Shown here one piece after another: positions 31,879 to 42,799 of a DNA stretch of 64,000 nt. Source of the stretch: Cycas panzhihuaensis. Its lineage: Eukaryota; Cycadophyta. The notes below the pieces were generated by a model that ran no database searches, was not told the origin of the DNA, and saw only the letters and a list, made by a program, of their open reading frames with translations. The stretch covers positions 208,203,741-208,267,740 of the forward strand of contig CM041465.1 of the NCBI GenBank assembly GCA_023213395.1, in the 5' to 3' direction. The translations under genes and the position numbers were made by a program. Position 1 is the stretch's first letter. Each line of letters opens with the position of its first letter.

Positions 31879-32238
31879 TCAGTACATATCATTGCATCTT
31901 ATTCCTTTAGCTATTGCTTCCCCATTATTTTTCATATCTAGTATATGGCAATAGCCTTTTTCATCAAACACAGTTCTTAGTCCCTTTTTGCTAAGTTGTA
32001 AGACAGACAGAAGATTCATTTTCAATCCAGGGACTAACAGCACATTCCCAATTTTCTTCACATTTCCTTGCAAGTCAACAACAATGCTATCTACCCCTTT
32101 TATGCCAAGTGGGTACTTATCTCCTAATTTGACTAATTTGTCTATGCTGTAGGGTTTCAGAATTTCAAACCAATCTTCATGATTGGTCATGTATCGCGAA
32201 GCTCCTGAGTCAATGTACCAAGTGTCTTCTTCCTTCAA
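31879..32238 (-). pseudogene. C3 aspartic protease
   Basis: TWYIDSGASRYMTNHEDWFE carries the D-S-G triad. KLGDKYPLGIKGVDSI, then a GNVKKIGNVLLVPGLKMNLL stretch (the flap and C-terminal hydrophobic segment) and LRTVFDEKGYCHILDMK follow, all in one frame. It would cleave the polyprotein. A stop separates it from the pre-integrase segment. Confidence 0.85.
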
Positions 32239-33194
32239 TCCTATTGAAAGTGCGGCAACAAATGTTGTTTCTTCTTCTTCTTCCTCGGTTTGTTCTTTGT
32301 TGTAGTTGCCAATCAGGTGTTTCCCTCTCTGAATATCTGCTCTTCTCTGTGAGCACTAGTAGGGATAATGTCCTGACTGCCCGCAATGATAACATACGTC
32401 AAATGCTCTACAAGCACTGGAGAAATGTCCAGGTCATCCACAACTAAAGCAGATTCTTAAATCTCTGCTTCGTCCACGTCCCCTATTGTCCTGCGATCGG
32501 CCACAAGCAAAGCTTCTAGTGTTTGGACAGCATCCTCTTCCCCGTGTTTGGCCACGTCCCCGAGGACCCAAGCTCATCTTAGATGCAAAGGCATCCTCCA
32601 ATTCTAATGAATCTTCATAGCATCTGTTTCTTTGTTCCTATCTTAATAGTAACCCAGTTAATTCGTCAAGAGACATAGCATCAATTTGATTATTGTTTTC
32701 TATGGTGTTGACGGTAACATTGAAGGATTTTGGTAGCTTCATGGCTACCATTACCAACTCTTGTTCTGGAACAACTTCTCCTGCACTTAAGAAACTATTT
32801 CTAAGTGAAGTAACTTTATGTATAAATTCAGTTACTATTTCACTTTCTTTCATGTGAAGTTTGTATAAGTCTTGTTTGAGAGCAAATATCCTTGCTTCAT
32901 TCTTTTGGCCAAAGAGATTTTCAAAGCATTTCCAGATAGTTGAAGCAGAGTTCAATTTTTCTACATAAACCAAAAGAGGGTCTGAGACTGAAAGTTTTAA
33001 GATAATTACTCCCACATTGTCTCTTTTTGTCCAACCCGGCAAGGATGCACTGGTACTGGTTGGCTTGGCTTCAAAATCATTGGCAATTTTCCAAGCATTT
33101 TTAGCCCTAAGAAGTGTTTCTACCTTTATTTTCCAAATGTGATAGTATTTGTGAGTTTACCCTGATCAAATAAACCAAAGATGGGAGATGCCAT
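32239..33194 (-). pseudogene. C3 gag with zinc knuckles
   Basis: The start chosen is the ATG at 33194 (MASPIFGLFDQGKLTNT). TFGK is followed by a stop, then LLRAKNAWKI-like and the open stretch 33042-32638: GVIILKLSVSDPLLVYVEKL, KQDLYKLHMKESEIVTEF, LPKSFNVTVNTIENNNQID. Knuckles: a CFSCGPGHFSSAC-like first one near 32445 and CYHCGQSGHYPY-C near 32390. Frame breaks lie at 32635 and 32400. Confidence 0.8.
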
Positions 33195-33767
33195 TGGAAT
33201 TGCTGACAGGACTTAGAAGCAGAGGTTGGCCGTACAACTGTACAAAATTCTGTACAGAAAATGAAGGTGTACGGATACCAACGGAAGTGGTCTCAAAAGA
33301 AGGGTATTGAAGAGCAAATTTCAGATCTATAAAAATTTTCCTGAGATTCCCACTAAAATCTAAGAAAACAGGCCCACAAATGGAGGAACTGTGGCTAGGG
33401 TCTTTACCCAAAAATGCAAATATCTCTTTAAAATAGTGAAAATAATCACTCAGCTTGGATTCAAATCAACAAGAGCTTAGATTAGAATGTATTGAGTCTG
33501 ATATTACCCAGATTTTTTGAGCAGAACTGAGAGAGATCTGAGAATTTATCTCTAAACCCGCACGGCTAGTAAAGTAGAGAAAAGGGCCTCAAAATTGCTT
33601 TAAATGCACTTGCTCCAGAAGGGAAAGATGTTGCCCGTGATGAGAGGAACCTACAGACCAATTTTTGTCACAATTTGAGAGGGTCAAAATTCGGCTGACC
33701 GTACAGGTCCGTACAAGTGATCTGAACAGATTCTTCTGCCTTTTGTCTGATCTCTTGACTTCTTCCT
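33195..33767 (-). other. C3 leader, larger part
   Basis: Untranslated leader between gag and primer site; the remainder, 39322-39396, lies beyond C4. No gene seen. TTCCT at 33763-33767 is the left TSD of C4. Confidence 0.6.
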
Positions 33768-33996
33768 TGTAGAAGCTAATGTTTTATCTAGGGTTATGAT
33801 GTGTTCCTAATGTATTTTTATTGAGGGTCCTCAACCCGTCTCCTCTCCTCTCTCAAGATGACAAGTGGCACAATCCTATTGAGTGGTTGTCATTTGTACC
33901 TTCTCCACAATTGTATATATACAATCAAATGATTGATCAATAAAGTGTAGAGCATTCAACAATTGTCATATTGAACCTTTGACATGGTATCAGAGC
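33768..33996 (+). repeat. C4 5' LTR and primer site
   Basis: The LTR begins TGTAGAAGCTAATG and ends CCTTTGACA at 33984. TATATATACAATC near 33914 is a TATA candidate and AATAAAG near 33940 a polyadenylation-like signal. The primer site TGGTATCAGAGC at 33985-33996 abuts the LTR. Confidence 0.92.
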
Positions 33997-34893
33997 AAGT
34001 CATTGGGTCCTCCTCTCTGTGAGAGAGTTAAGCCAGGGTTTCTCTGAAGAAGAAAGATTGAATCAAGTCATTGTCACAGAACGGGTTTCTCTAAAGAAGA
34101 AAGATTGAATTAAGTCATTGTCAAAGAACATTCTCTTCTAAAGGTCTAATTCATTCAAAGCAAACATCAAGCCAGTTTCAAAAGAAATCGCACGATCGTA
34201 CGGAAGTGTACGGCCTTGTACAGACACCAAAATTAAAGTCCTCAGAATTTGATGAAACTTACCCAGATTGTAGATTAGGCCTTCCTCGACACATTTCTCT
34301 TCTAGAGTGACATCATTTGAAGTTGTTTTGGTGCAGTTTTGACCAGTCACAAGGGCACGCAGGTTTGAGGCTTCTCCTCTTCGAAAATCTTCAAATTTCT
34401 CTCAAAATCGTTGATTCAAGGTGCCAAAAACTCCTCTCATCTTTGATTGATAGTGTTAAGTCCATCTTTCAAGAGATTCAATCGGATTTTTCAAAGTTTG
34501 TTCTCTATTTTCTTTGAAACCCTTGAGGGCGGATTTTCACCTTCTTGTTGTCATATCTCTCAGACTTGAGATAGTTTTAAGACAATAAACACATTTTTTG
34601 ATACCCATTTGCTAGTACTTCAACTTGGAACCTTAATTTTTCTTGTCCGTACACTTTGGGTTCCGCACAAATTTTCACCTTCTTGCTGTCATATCTCTCA
34701 GACCTGAGACTGATTTGAGATAATAAACACATTTTTAGATACCCATTTGTGAGTACTTCAGTTTGGGACTATCATTTTCCTTGTTCGTACACTTTGGGTC
34801 CTGCACGAAATTTTGTGCAGCCATCCGTACATCTGTCCTTGCAACCTCCTGTCATTAAATCTGACCTTCTCAGAAGTCAATTCACAAATAATT
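33997..34893 (+). other. C4 leader
   Basis: A 0.9-kb untranslated leader. A segment near 34540-34610 and another near 34675-34760 are similar (TTTTCACCTTCTTG-TGTCATATCTCTCAGAC and following), an imperfect duplication about 130 bp apart. No coding motif. Confidence 0.6.
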
Positions 34894-35550
34894 ATGGCCG
34901 CCTCTGCTAGATCACTGCCTGAAAATAATAAATTAAGTGAAATGAATTTCAGTATTTGGAAGATAAAAATAGAGGGTCTCTTGAGGGCCAAACATGCCTG
35001 GAAGATTACCATTGGGGAAGAAAAACAGCCATCTGACGTTGTAGATTTAATAAATTGGGAAGAAAGGAACAATACAGCAGTCTCTGTACTCAAGCTCTCA
35101 ATTTCTGATTCCTTGTTGGTATATGTGGATGGCTTAAAACATGCCAGTGAAATATGGAAAATAATGTCCTCCATGTTCAGTAGAAAAAATGAAACAAGCA
35201 TTGTGGCCCTAAGAGAAGAACTTTACAAACTGAGAATGAGGAAAGGTCAAACCGTATCAAAATTCATAACAAGGCTAACCAATATTAAAACTACTTTTCT
35301 CACTACTGGAGACAAGTTGACGGACACTGAGTTGATACATCTTGTACTTAACAAACTTCCTAAATCCTTTGATAATATGGTAAAATGTTCACAAGGCAAA
35401 CTGCCACAATGACTTTTGATGTCCTTACAGGTCATATGTTAAGTCAAGAACAGAGAAACCAAAGATATGAGGAAGACTCAGAAGTTGAAGAAGCGTTTGT
35501 CACCAAAATCCACTTAGGAGGTAGAGGACGAAGACAACCTAATCCAAGGT
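34894..35550 (+). pseudogene. C4 gag
   Basis: The start chosen is the ATG at 34894 (MAASARSLPENNKLSEMNF); the longer open frame upstream has no gag similarity. FSIWKIKIEGLLRAKHAWKI, then a DLINWEERNNTAVSVLKLSI segment, ELYKLRMRKGQTVSKFI and LNKLPKSFDNMVK follow. The frame shifts near 35400, and TFDVLTGHMLSQEQRN continues the C-terminus with an acidic stretch towards the zinc knuckles. Confidence 0.88.
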
Positions 35551-35551
35551 T

Positions 35552-36317
35552 ATGAGGAAGAGCACCAACTACTTAAGAGGACATTGGACTGAAGGAAGAG
35601 GACGAGGAAGAAAGCCACCACGAGATGCTAGAGTTTGCTTCAACTGTGGCAAACCAAGCCATTTTTCAAGTAATTATAGAGACTTTGAAGTCTGCTATCA
35701 TTGCAAACAAACAAGTCATTTTCCATACCAATGTTACCAGAGACAAGCCGAAATTCAAAAAGAAAAACAACAAGTGGCTGGAAATTACAACAGAGAAAAA
35801 GACACAGTAGAAGAAGAAGTCGATACAGCCTTCATCGCAGCGTTAACCGCAAATGCCAAAACAACAGAAAATTGGTACGTTGATTTAGGAGCTTCACATC
35901 ATATGACAAGCATTGAAGAGTGGTTTGAAGTCATCAAACCTTATGACATTAACAAATCTGTTAAGTTAGGAGACAATTTTCCTTTGCATATAAAAGGAAT
36001 AGGACAAATTGCTATACGAATTAATGGAAAAGTTCGACGCATAGGCAATGTCTTCTTTGTACCAGGAATAAAGAAGAATCTTCTATCAATGTCTCAGTTA
36101 AGTGACAAAAAGCGAGAAACGATTTGATGAATTTGGTTTTTGTTACATCCTTGATATGAAAAACAATGGCACTGTAATAGCCAAAGGAGAAAAGTGTAAT
36201 AGGCTGTATAAACTTCTCTCTACTCCTATACTGCCAGATAAAGGCCCCACTAAAATACCTTCTGATGTAAAGTCTCTTCTTTGTAACCGATCGATGCTAA
36301 TGAAATGTGGAATTTGA
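35552..36317 (+). pseudogene. C4 zinc knuckles and protease
   Basis: One frame holds two knuckles, CFNCGKPSHFSSNY (last Cys replaced by Tyr) and CYHCKQTSHFPYQC. After an EEEVDTAFIAALTANAKT spacer comes the protease motif WYVDLGASHHMTS near 35874-35912. Its D-L-G in place of D-S-G should inactivate it. KLGDNFPLHIKGIGQ and IGNVFFVPGIKKNLLSMSQL follow. A shift near 36110 leads to FDEFGFCYILDMKNNGT. Confidence 0.88.
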
Positions 36318-37274
36318 AGTATGGTCATATCTCTCATGATAGGTTAGAAAAATTAAAGAAATTCAAGATGGTGAATGGCTTACCAGATATTTCTTTCAAT
36401 TATTTTGTATGCAAAGGCTGTATGACAGGAAAACAGCACAGGAGTCCGTTCTCCAAAAGCATGTGGCATGCACAAAACAAGTTGGACCTGATACACACTA
36501 ATCTGTGTGGACCGTTCACACCAGTTTCAACAAATGGGGCAAGGTATTTCCTGACTTTCATTGATGATTTTTCAAGGAAAACATGGGTATACTTTCTTTC
36601 CAACAAATCAGAGTCATTTAGTTATTTCAAAGAATTCAAGGCAGAAATTGAATTGGAAAGTAGTAAAAGAAAATTAAATGTATCCGTTCAGATGGAGGGG
36701 GGAATTTACATCTAATGAATTCCTCCATTTTGGCAAAACCCATGGAATTCGTAGGTAGTTCACAACTCCCTATACACCTCAATCAAATAGGGTTGCAGAA
36801 AGAATAAACAAAACTATTGTAGAAATGGCTCGATGCATGCTAAACAATAGTGGGATAGCTAAGAAATATTGGGCAAAAGGTATACATACAATTGTATACT
36901 TAATCAACAGAAGTCCTACTTAGTCACTGGATAATGTAACACCTGAAGAAGAATGGAAAGGACATAAACCCAATATAATTCATTTGAAGATTTTCAGCTG
37001 CAAAGCGTATGTTCACATCCCTGATAAGAAAAGGACTAAGTTGGATAATAAAAGCATAGAATGCATAATGATTGGGTATAGTAGTCGTTCAAAAGCATAC
37101 AGATGTCTTGATCCAAAGACAGACAAACTGTATGTACGTAGGGATGTAATCTTTGATGAGAAAAAGGAACTTGATAAAACAGTGCCTCAGGAAATAAATA
37201 TTGACGATCAAAACCCACAAACTATTCAGTTAGAAGATAAATTGGACATTACCTCTGAGAGTATTCGAGCATAA
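36305..37274 (+). pseudogene. C4 pre-integrase and integrase
   Basis: WNLKYGHISHDRLEKLKKF and CKGCMTGKQHRSPFSKS, then LDLIHTNLCGPFTPVS (usual HTD with Asn here), FLTFIDDFSRKTWVYF and a SVQMEGGIYI segment where IRSDGGGEF is expected. TTPYTPQSNRVAERINKTI is present near 36760-36810 after a shift. The C-terminal segment from 36984 has FSCKAYVHIPDKKRTKLDN and IMIGYSSRSKAYRCLDP. Both the first and second catalytic Asp regions look altered. Confidence 0.85.
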
Positions 37275-37331
37275 AATTACCTCTGAGAGTATTCGAGCAT
37301 AAAATTACCTCTGAGAGTATTCGAGCATAAA
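37248..37331 (+). repeat. 28-bp direct repeat, three perfect copies
   Basis: Three identical tandem copies (37248-37275, 37276-37303, 37304-37331) start ATTACCTCTGAGAG and end GAGCATAAA. They lie in the linker between integrase and RT of C4. Since 28 is not a multiple of three, the array shifts the frame; each unit also ends in a TAA in one frame. C3 and C5 have no equivalent. Confidence 0.95.
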
Positions 37332-37549
37332 ATGACACTTCAGAGGAAATGGCATCAGATAACCAACAAGCATATGATTCTGACACTCATCTATCTGATA
37401 TGCAACAAGGCAGTGGTTCAGACGAAGAAACCAAGTCACCACAAGAACATTCCTCAAAACGAGTACCAAAATGGTATCTCAAGACCCTTGAGGAAACAAA
37501 AGGAGAAATATTTGAACATTGAACCAGATCTTAGAAACCACAAGCCTTA

Positions 37550-38620
37550 GTGTGCTCCATTGAACCAAGCTCTTATGAAGAAGCAAGTAGCTCTCAAGAC
37601 TGGAAAGCGGCAATGGACACAGAGATTGAAGCCATACATAAAAACAAAACATGGGACTTGGTACCAACTCCTGAAGATAAACCTATTGTAAATTGTAAAT
37701 GCGTGTACAAAATAAAAGAAAAGCCAAATGGGGAAGTTGCAAAATACAAGGCGAGACTGGTCGCAAAAGGCTACACACAGACAACTGGAATTGATTATGA
37801 AGAAACGTTCTCTCCAGTAGCAAAACTAAATACAATAAGAACCGTGATCATAATTGTATCTCAAAAAGGATGGAAGATCTATCAAATGGATGTTAAAAGT
37901 GTGCTTCTGAATGAGGATCTACAAGAAGAAGTGTATATGTATCAGCCTGAAGGATACATAAAATTAGGACAAGAAAATATGGTTTGCAATTTACGAAAAG
38001 CATTGTATGGTCTTAAACAAGTGCCACGAGCCTAGTACACCAAGCTGGATTCATATCTCACTCAAAATGGCTTCCACCGATGTGAATCAGATCACGATCA
38101 TCGTAAAATCCAATAAGGGCTTAACATCTATCATAGTGGTATATGTAGATGACATGTTGATTATTGGAGATGACGAGGATTTAATAACATTTATCAAAAA
38201 GTGATTCGAGAAGGTTTTTGAAATGATAGATCTAGGAATGTTGCATTGCTACCTCGGTATAGAAATAGAACAAAACACTCGCTCCATTGTTCTTTCACAG
38301 TCCAGATATGTCAAAAATTTACTAAGCAAATTAAAAATGGATAGTTGTAATAGCGTTGCCACACCAATGGAAACTGGAATTATACTAAGCATAGAACAAG
38401 AAGCACAACCAATTGATGCAACCATATACAAACACTTGATTGGAAGCCTAATTTATCTCATAGCCACGCGACCTGACATTTCATATGCAGTTGGTATAGT
38501 CTCAAAGTTTATGGAAAATCTCAAAGCCCCTCATTGGAATGCTACAAAGATAATCCTACAATACTTGAAAGGAACAACAAGTCTTAGATTGGAATATAAA
38601 AAAGAGAACAATATGTAGCT
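37550..38620 (+). pseudogene. C4 reverse transcriptase
   Basis: SSQDWKAAMDTEIEAIHKN, CKCVYKIKEKPNGE, YKARLVAKGYTQTTGIDYEE, TFSPVAKLNTIRTV and YQMDVKSVLLNEDLQEEVYM lead to LYGLKQVPRA followed by TAG in place of a Trp codon (about 38034). After a shift, VVYVDDMLIIGDDE (38139-38180) keeps YVDD, followed by IDLGMLHCYLGIEIEQ, SQSRYVKNLLSKLKM and ATRPDISYAVG. Two or three lesions separate it from an intact gene. Confidence 0.88.
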
Positions 38621-39092
38621 AATTGGGTTTTGCGACTCGGACTGGGCTGCAGACAAAACAGATAGGAAATCTACATCAGGGTATTGTTTCTTCCTGTGGG
38701 AATCATTGATCTCTTGGAGTAGCAAAAAGCAGCAAACAATTGCATTGTCTTCAACAGAGGCTGAATACAAAGCAACAGTCAATGCAACATGTGAAGGAGT
38801 ATGGATCAAACAACTCTTGAATTATCTAGGACAGAAGCAAGTGGTGCCTACTCAAATATTTTGTGATAATCAAAGCACAATCCAAATGACAAAGAACCCA
38901 GTATTGCATGCAAGAACAAAGCACATAGAAGTGCACCATCACTTCATCAAAGAAAAAGTGCAGAACAGAGAAATCGAGCTTCAGCATTGTACTTCGAGAG
39001 AACAAACGGCTGACGTTCTTACCAAATCTCTTGGGAGGGAAAAATTCTTTTTCTTTAGAAATCAGTTAGGATTAAGAGAGATAAAACATTAA
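38620..39092 (+). pseudogene. C4 RNase H
   Basis: GFCDSDWAADKTDRKST-like (about 38627-38680), then the open stretch 38706-39092: MISWSSKKQQTIALSS, STEAEYKATVNATCEGVWIK, IFCDNQSTIQMTKNPVLHAR, TKHIEVHHHFIKEKV and TADVLTKSLGREKF. These are the copia RNase H motifs with Asp/Glu residues in place. A stop at 38617 lies before it. It ends eight bases before the polypurine tract. Confidence 0.9.
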
Positions 39093-39316
39093 GAGGGGGT
39101 GTAGAAGCTAATGTTTTATCTAGGGTTATGATGTGTTCCTAATGTATTTTTATTGAGGGTCTTCAACCCTTCTCCTCTCCTCTCTCAAGGTGATAAGTGG
39201 CATAATCCTGTTGAGCGGTTGTCATTTGTACCTTCTCCACAATTGTATATATACAATCAAATGATTGATCAATAAAGTGTAGAGCATTCAACAATTGCCA
39301 TATTGAACCTTTCACA
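39091..39316 (+). repeat. C4 polypurine tract and 3' LTR
   Basis: AAGAGGGGG (39091-39099) precedes the LTR, which begins TGTAGAAGC at 39100 and ends CCTTTCACA at 39316, followed by TSD TTCCT. Confidence 0.92.
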
Positions 39317-39393
39317 TTCCTCTGTCCTCCTTGAGACTTATCCTGAATAATCTTGCTCAGTGCCTAGATTTTTGATCGAATGACCAAAAAGCA

Positions 39394-39643
39394 CCTTTCA
39401 CGATACCATGTTAACTAAACAGAAATTAAAACAAAAGAGAAATAAGAGAGATGGAATGAATCCACATTGTTTTGGCTTGGAGACATTGCCTCTATAAATA
39501 TACATCAGTGTTGTGATCGTTATAACTTGAAATGTAATTGACCTTTCTTGTAGTAACACTTGTCACAATATCTAATGTAAGTTACAACATGAGGGTGTGC
39601 AACATTACCCCTTAACTTTAGGATAAAACATTATATCCTAACA
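39394..39643 (-). repeat. C3 atypical primer site and 5' LTR
   Basis: The LTR is 39643-39409 on the minus strand, starting TGTTAGGATATAATG and ending TTTAGTTAACA. The following minus-strand bases read TGGTATCGTGAAAGG (39408-39394). Only the first seven match the tRNA-Met type, so the primer may be a different tRNA or the site has mutated. Confidence 0.85.
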
Positions 39644-39648
39644 TCTAG

Positions 39649-40085
39649 GGTGAGAGCCAAGACATTTGATCTTGAGTCATTCTCTCTAGGGTGAGAGCCA
39701 AGTTATTTGATCATGAATCATTCTCTCTAGCTTGAAGGCTGAGTCATTTGATCACAAGTCATTCTCTTTAGGGTGAGAGTTGATTGATTAAGTCATATGA
39801 TATACTCTCAAAGATGACAGCCAAACATTGAAAGTGATGTAATATTCTAGTAAGCATCTTCAATGTTGATTAATTAAATATATGAGTTATGAGGAAAATC
39901 TTCTATATCCCATGTGTTTGATGTTTGATTGTTTATGTTGAGATTGAATATGTTGCATATGTGGTGAATGTTGCAAAGTTGCTATGTTGCAAGAATAAGC
40001 ACAATTGACACCAAAGAATAAGGACATGTAACAACTATTTTATCAGGCAATTTTAGGACATCAGTGGGCTAAGAAGCCATCAACA
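39649..40085 (+). repeat. G3 5' LTR, right part, with 41-bp repeats
   Basis: Continues the LTR cut at 28200. Units starting at 39649, 39690 and 39731 are about 41 bp each (GGTGAGAGCC...TCTCTCTAG), and a fourth unit ends at 28200. The 3' LTR has only about one unit. The rest matches 44550-44817. The LTR ends GCCATCAACA, followed by TTGGTTTCGGTGC (40086-40098), a possible primer site of a different type from the copia elements. Confidence 0.8.
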
Positions 40086-41357
40086 TTGGTTTCGGTGCTT
40101 AATACATTAAGTAGAAAAGAACCTGAGGACTCGAAGGCAAGTGAGAGTGTATGTTCAAAGACCACAGTTCCTCACTATCATTGTGATGACGATTTTTAAC
40201 CAACCCATGGTAGCCAAGGGGCCTTCTAACGCCCTAAGAAACCTTTGAGTAGTGGAATATTAGAATCAAGCCATTAGAAGGTAAAATGTTAGGCAAAGGG
40301 AAAAAAATTATGGCAGGTGCATAAAAAAGGCACACCACCAAAGGAAGTACTAAGGAGAAGTTCATTAAAATATTAGAAGAAAGTAGATTGATAACACCAC
40401 AAACAATCATAAGTGCACCCAATGTATTTGACAATGTATCATAAGGGACCATAGTAACAAGAAGTGCACCCAATGTATTTGACCCCAAAGAATTTTGATG
40501 AGAAGTGAAGATCTTGATCCAAAGGAAAGCCCAAGGAGCACAAGCAACTACAAAGAAGAGGCAAAAAAAGGTCCCAAGACAAGTTAGGAAAATTATTTTA
40601 CCAAAAAGCTATTCAATACACTGCCTAAACCAAGTGACAACTTCTTTTGTGATAAAAACACCACCCGCAATCCAAATACTAAGGGTAGAAGGAATAATTC
40701 AAGTGAAAACCCCCAAAAACAATCCATTATTTGAGGAGGAGGAACATACAAATACCAAAGAAAGGGTTGTCACCCAATGTTAATATAGTAAGAGGAAGAG
40801 TATCGACACCAAGGATAACTCCCAAAATGGCATCCTCTGGTTGTCATGACAAAAGCACATTTAACCACATATAATTCGATGGAACTACAGGTACAACAAA
40901 ACATCTGTATCTTTTTAAAAATATGATTGAACTGAGAAACATTACAGATGAAAAGGACACTAAGGGAAGATTCGTATGCACGTTGAGGGGAGTTACATTA
41001 GTCTGGTACAAAGAATTAGATGTAGCTTAAAAAACTTGGCAACAAATTTACAATGCCTTCCAAAAAGGACTTCAAAAACCAAGAAGTAATGAGGCCATCT
41101 TACAAACATTAGAAACCTTAAGCAGCAACCTAGAGAATCAATTACTAGACTATTTAAGCCACATGTCTATTATAGTGGCAAATATTACTAGTCGAAAGAA
41201 ACAACCTAATTTTCTACTAAAAAACTACTTTGTGAATGGATTGCAACCTAAACTAGAGAATGCATCGAAACAACAACCCAATAAATCATTTGTAAAAGCA
41301 AAAGAGCTAGCCATTAGATTCGAGGAGGAGTTAGACTTCGAGGAATTGAGCACATAG
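40086..41357 (+). pseudogene. G3 gag
   Basis: A basic N-terminal region (40505-40783, RKAQGAQATTKKRQKK) is followed by a capsid-like block from about 40860: FDGTTGTTKHLYLFKNMIEL, FVCTLRGVTLVWYKELD, TWQQIYNAFQKGLQKPRSN, then SIIVANITSRKKQ and FVNGLQPKLENASKQQPNK, AKELAIRFEEELDFEE. The order matches G6 gag (CTLRGVPLAWYKEIN). Stops at about 41030 and 41355. 40086-40504 is leader. Confidence 0.75.
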
Positions 41358-42561
41358 GATACTAAGGATATTACATGAAGAAATCAAAGAGTTAAGGGGC
41401 AAAAAAAGCATGCAAAGCTATGACAAAGGAAGAGCCATCAGAAGTTGAGAGGCTGAAAGAAGAAATCAAAAGGTTAAAACTATAGGAAAAGAAAAAAGAG
41501 CCCACCGAGGATAAACCAAGCAGTAATAGAAGAATGGGCATATGTCTAGAGCCAAAATGGTGGTACATCTATGAGAAAGAAATGCACAACAAAAAGGGGT
41601 ATTGCCTTAACCTTAAAAATAAGGTAACAAAAGAGTTGAAGTGGTGTCACATCTGTGACATAGATACTCATAGCACGAAGGAATGTTTTCACGACCCAAA
41701 AAATATGAAGAAAGAATAGAAGTGGTGTTATATATGTGACATAGATACAAACATAACTAAGGATTGTTATCATAGCCCTAGAGGAAGAAATGCTAACGAT
41801 AGAGAACGCAGGAGAGGGAATGAATCCTATGCCATCTATACAACTAAACTATCGCAGATCAATCTACAAAGAAGACCCAAATAGGAAGGTGGTGTATGTT
41901 TTGTTTGAAGTTTGGGTAGGGAGGTCAGATTGCCCCATTGAAAAGCCAAAGACAATAGCACCCGCAAATGCAAAAATTGTGGACCATGTAATCACCCTGT
42001 GAAAAGTTGCCTACTAAACGTGAAATCTAGTAACCCTATGTTGATTGTGCCTGACACACTCAAAGGTATGAATCTATTGACAACTAACTCTAAGAAGGAT
42101 GAGCTGGATTATCCAAAACCTAAGATGGAAACTAACTATTTTGCCCAAGTAAAAAAGGCATTGAAGGAAGCAGCCAAGGAAGTGGAGAAGAACCGACCCA
42201 CCTTACCCAAACTAGAGGTGAAGCAAGTGTATAAAAGGAAGGCATCCCCAAAATGAAGTGAGACTGCCAGAGTAAGGAAGCCATGAGCAATCAAGACAAT
42301 ACAAATCAATGTAACTAATTTATTCAACAACATTCCCTTGCAATACATTTTGCAAGCATTGAAGCTATTAGAGAGTCTATCAGAGTAGCTAAGGTTAAAC
42401 ATTCCTTTGTCACAAGTAATCTAATGGCTAGAAACTAGAGTATTTCAAGAAACATACAAGGTTGTAGAAGAATAAATGGTAATAAATAACCCACAAGAAC
42501 AACAACTCAATAGTTATAAAAAATTGTAACCAGGCTTGAACTCTAAAGGTGGTGATAGAAA
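41358..42561 (+). pseudogene. G3 zinc-knuckle region and pre-protease remnant
   Basis: A run of knuckle-like units: WWYIYEKEMHNKKGYC (damaged), WCHICDIDTHSTKEC, WCYICDIDTNITKDC and CKNCGPCNHPVKSC, between 41560 and 42010. Repeated knuckles of this spacing recall G6. Then a LEVKQVYKRKASPK segment and, around 42310-42420, LQYILQALKLLESL and LRLNIPLSQVI, matching the G6 stretch LTIPLSQVIDWI just before its protease. The protease core itself is absent: homology ends at the SINE. Confidence 0.7.
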
Positions 42562-42799
42562 TAGCCCGCACGGGTTGGCACAACAGTTTCTAGGGTAGGG
42601 TCTCACCCTTGGGACCCCAGTTCAAGCCTCACTGGAGGCAAATGGCTTGTATAGGGGCTTCTAAGGTGGTAGTCTTTTGTTGGGACCGAGGTGACATTTG
42701 AGTTTTCCCTGCTAGTGTCAAAATGTAGGCAAACAATATTACCCTAGGAGGAGTAGCAGTGACCATAAGGATGCTAACACCTCCAAGTTATCAAAAAAC
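42562..42799 (+). mobile_element. tRNA-derived SINE
   Basis: About 238 bp flanked by the 15-bp TSD AGGTGGTGATAGAAA (42547-42561 and 42800-42814). The head carries an A-box-like GTTGGCACAACAG (42574-42586) and a B-box-like AGTTCAAGCCT (42619-42629), 32 bp apart, as in tRNA genes. The body has no ORF. The 3' end is CAAAAAAC, a short A-rich tail. All hallmarks of an RNA polymerase III-transcribed SINE mobilised by a LINE. The family is not known to me. Confidence 0.85.

Larger units (their letters stand above)
33768..39316 (+). mobile_element. Copia element C4, 5.5 kb, nearly complete
   Basis: Two 217-bp LTRs (33768-33984, 39100-39316), primer site TGGTATCAGAGC, polypurine tract and TSD TTCCT (33763-33767, 39317-39321). 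It carries gag, two zinc knuckles, protease, integrase, RT with YVDD and RNase H in full length but with stops and frameshifts. By eye the LTRs differ at about nine positions, mostly transitions (about 4%), fewer than in C5 or LARD, so it is a comparatively young insertion. Confidence 0.92.
28201..39643 (-). mobile_element. Copia element C3, minus strand
   Basis: LTRs of 240 bp (28201-28440) and 235 bp (39409-39643) with TG...CA ends, polypurine tract and TSD TCTAG (28196-28200, 39644-39648). Order from the right: LTR, primer site, leader (holding C4), gag, zinc knuckle, protease, integrase (holding a solo LTR), RT, RNase H, LTR. Without the two insertions it would be about 5.3 kb, a normal copia length. 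It interrupts the 5' LTR of G3. Confidence 0.9.

Noticed and set aside
34138-34517. Open frames in the C4 leader
   Set aside because: They lie between primer site and gag, have no motif and differ between strands; read as leader.
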